Below, one piece after another: positions 63,990-64,000 of a stretch of 64,000 bases of DNA. Below the pieces are notes generated by a model, which was not told the DNA's origin, made no database searches, and worked only from the letters and a program-made list of their open reading frames with translations. Location of the stretch: positions 186,001-250,000 of the forward strand of contig JADKAQ010000004.1 of NCBI GenBank assembly GCA_016719105.1, in the 5' to 3' direction. Position 1 is the stretch's first letter. Each line of letters begins with the position of its first letter. This DNA comes from Gemmatimonadota bacterium. Lineage in GTDB: Bacteria > Gemmatimonadota > Gemmatimonadetes > Gemmatimonadales > Gemmatimonadaceae. The position numbers were made by a program, and so were the translations under genes.

Positions 63990-64000
63990 CCCGGCGAGGC

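Overview
The window is about 69-70% G+C with dense protein-coding genes on both strands, many GTG starts, 4-base start/stop overlaps, and no rRNA, tRNA, CRISPR array, transposase or phage gene that I can see. SusC/SusD-type outer-membrane uptake genes, lipoproteins and beta-barrel proteins in a high-GC genome with Mo-hydroxylase genes suggest a Gram-negative soil bacterium, most plausibly of the Gemmatimonadota. That placement is inference from gene content and style; no marker gene here proves it.

Layout. 0-4 kb: the 3' part of a long-form ispH, an aldose-epimerase-like gene and a secreted D-aminoacylase-like amidohydrolase. 4-15.5 kb: a complete form II CoxL-type molybdenum hydroxylase locus. 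The enzyme genes are coxS-coxL-coxM; coxG converges on them; a porin gene intervenes on the minus strand; then come coxD (MoxR), coxE (VWA), xdhC/coxF, a molybdopterin-binding protein, an IscU-like scaffold and mocA. 15.5-27.3 kb: an amino-acid permease, a SusC/SusD pair, a tricorn-like protease, and a fusion of a class C beta-lactamase-like domain with a VanX-type dipeptidase. Together these look like uptake and breakdown of peptides or wall fragments. 27.4-29.7 kb: a DUF5916 outer-membrane-type protein.

29.9-37.3 kb (minus strand): an imuA-imuB-dnaE2 translesion mutagenesis cassette. All three genes carry low-complexity insertions containing 7-bp GGGAGRC tandem arrays, and dnaE2 is broken into three reading frames. 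A GTTC-N7-GTTC (LexA-like) site lies upstream of imuA, and a matching sequence lies upstream of a PA0069/Rv2578c-type radical SAM gene at 40 kb. Between them are an AAC(6')-like acetyltransferase and a DinB-family gene.

40.4-51.2 kb: an S9 peptidase and an SGNH hydrolase, an amidase, pterin carbinolamine dehydratase, a Bax-inhibitor-1 protein, an ECF sigma / anti-sigma / two DUF4097 protein operon, and a HAD phosphatase. 51.2-57 kb: a two-gene unit of a large Eco57I-type DNA methyltransferase and a SNF2 helicase with no recognisable nuclease, a candidate defence system. It is transcribed away from a sigma-54-activator-like regulator with a degenerate receiver domain. 58.7-62.7 kb: a lipoprotein, a TPR protein, a DUF4956 membrane protein and a secreted protein with collagen-like repeats and a CotH-like C-terminal region. 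The window ends inside or near the start of a glycosyltransferase gene.

A window-wide oddity is the octamer CGTTAGGC / GCCTAACG, counted 31 times where about 2 would be expected from base composition. It often forces the otherwise rare TTA leucine codon.
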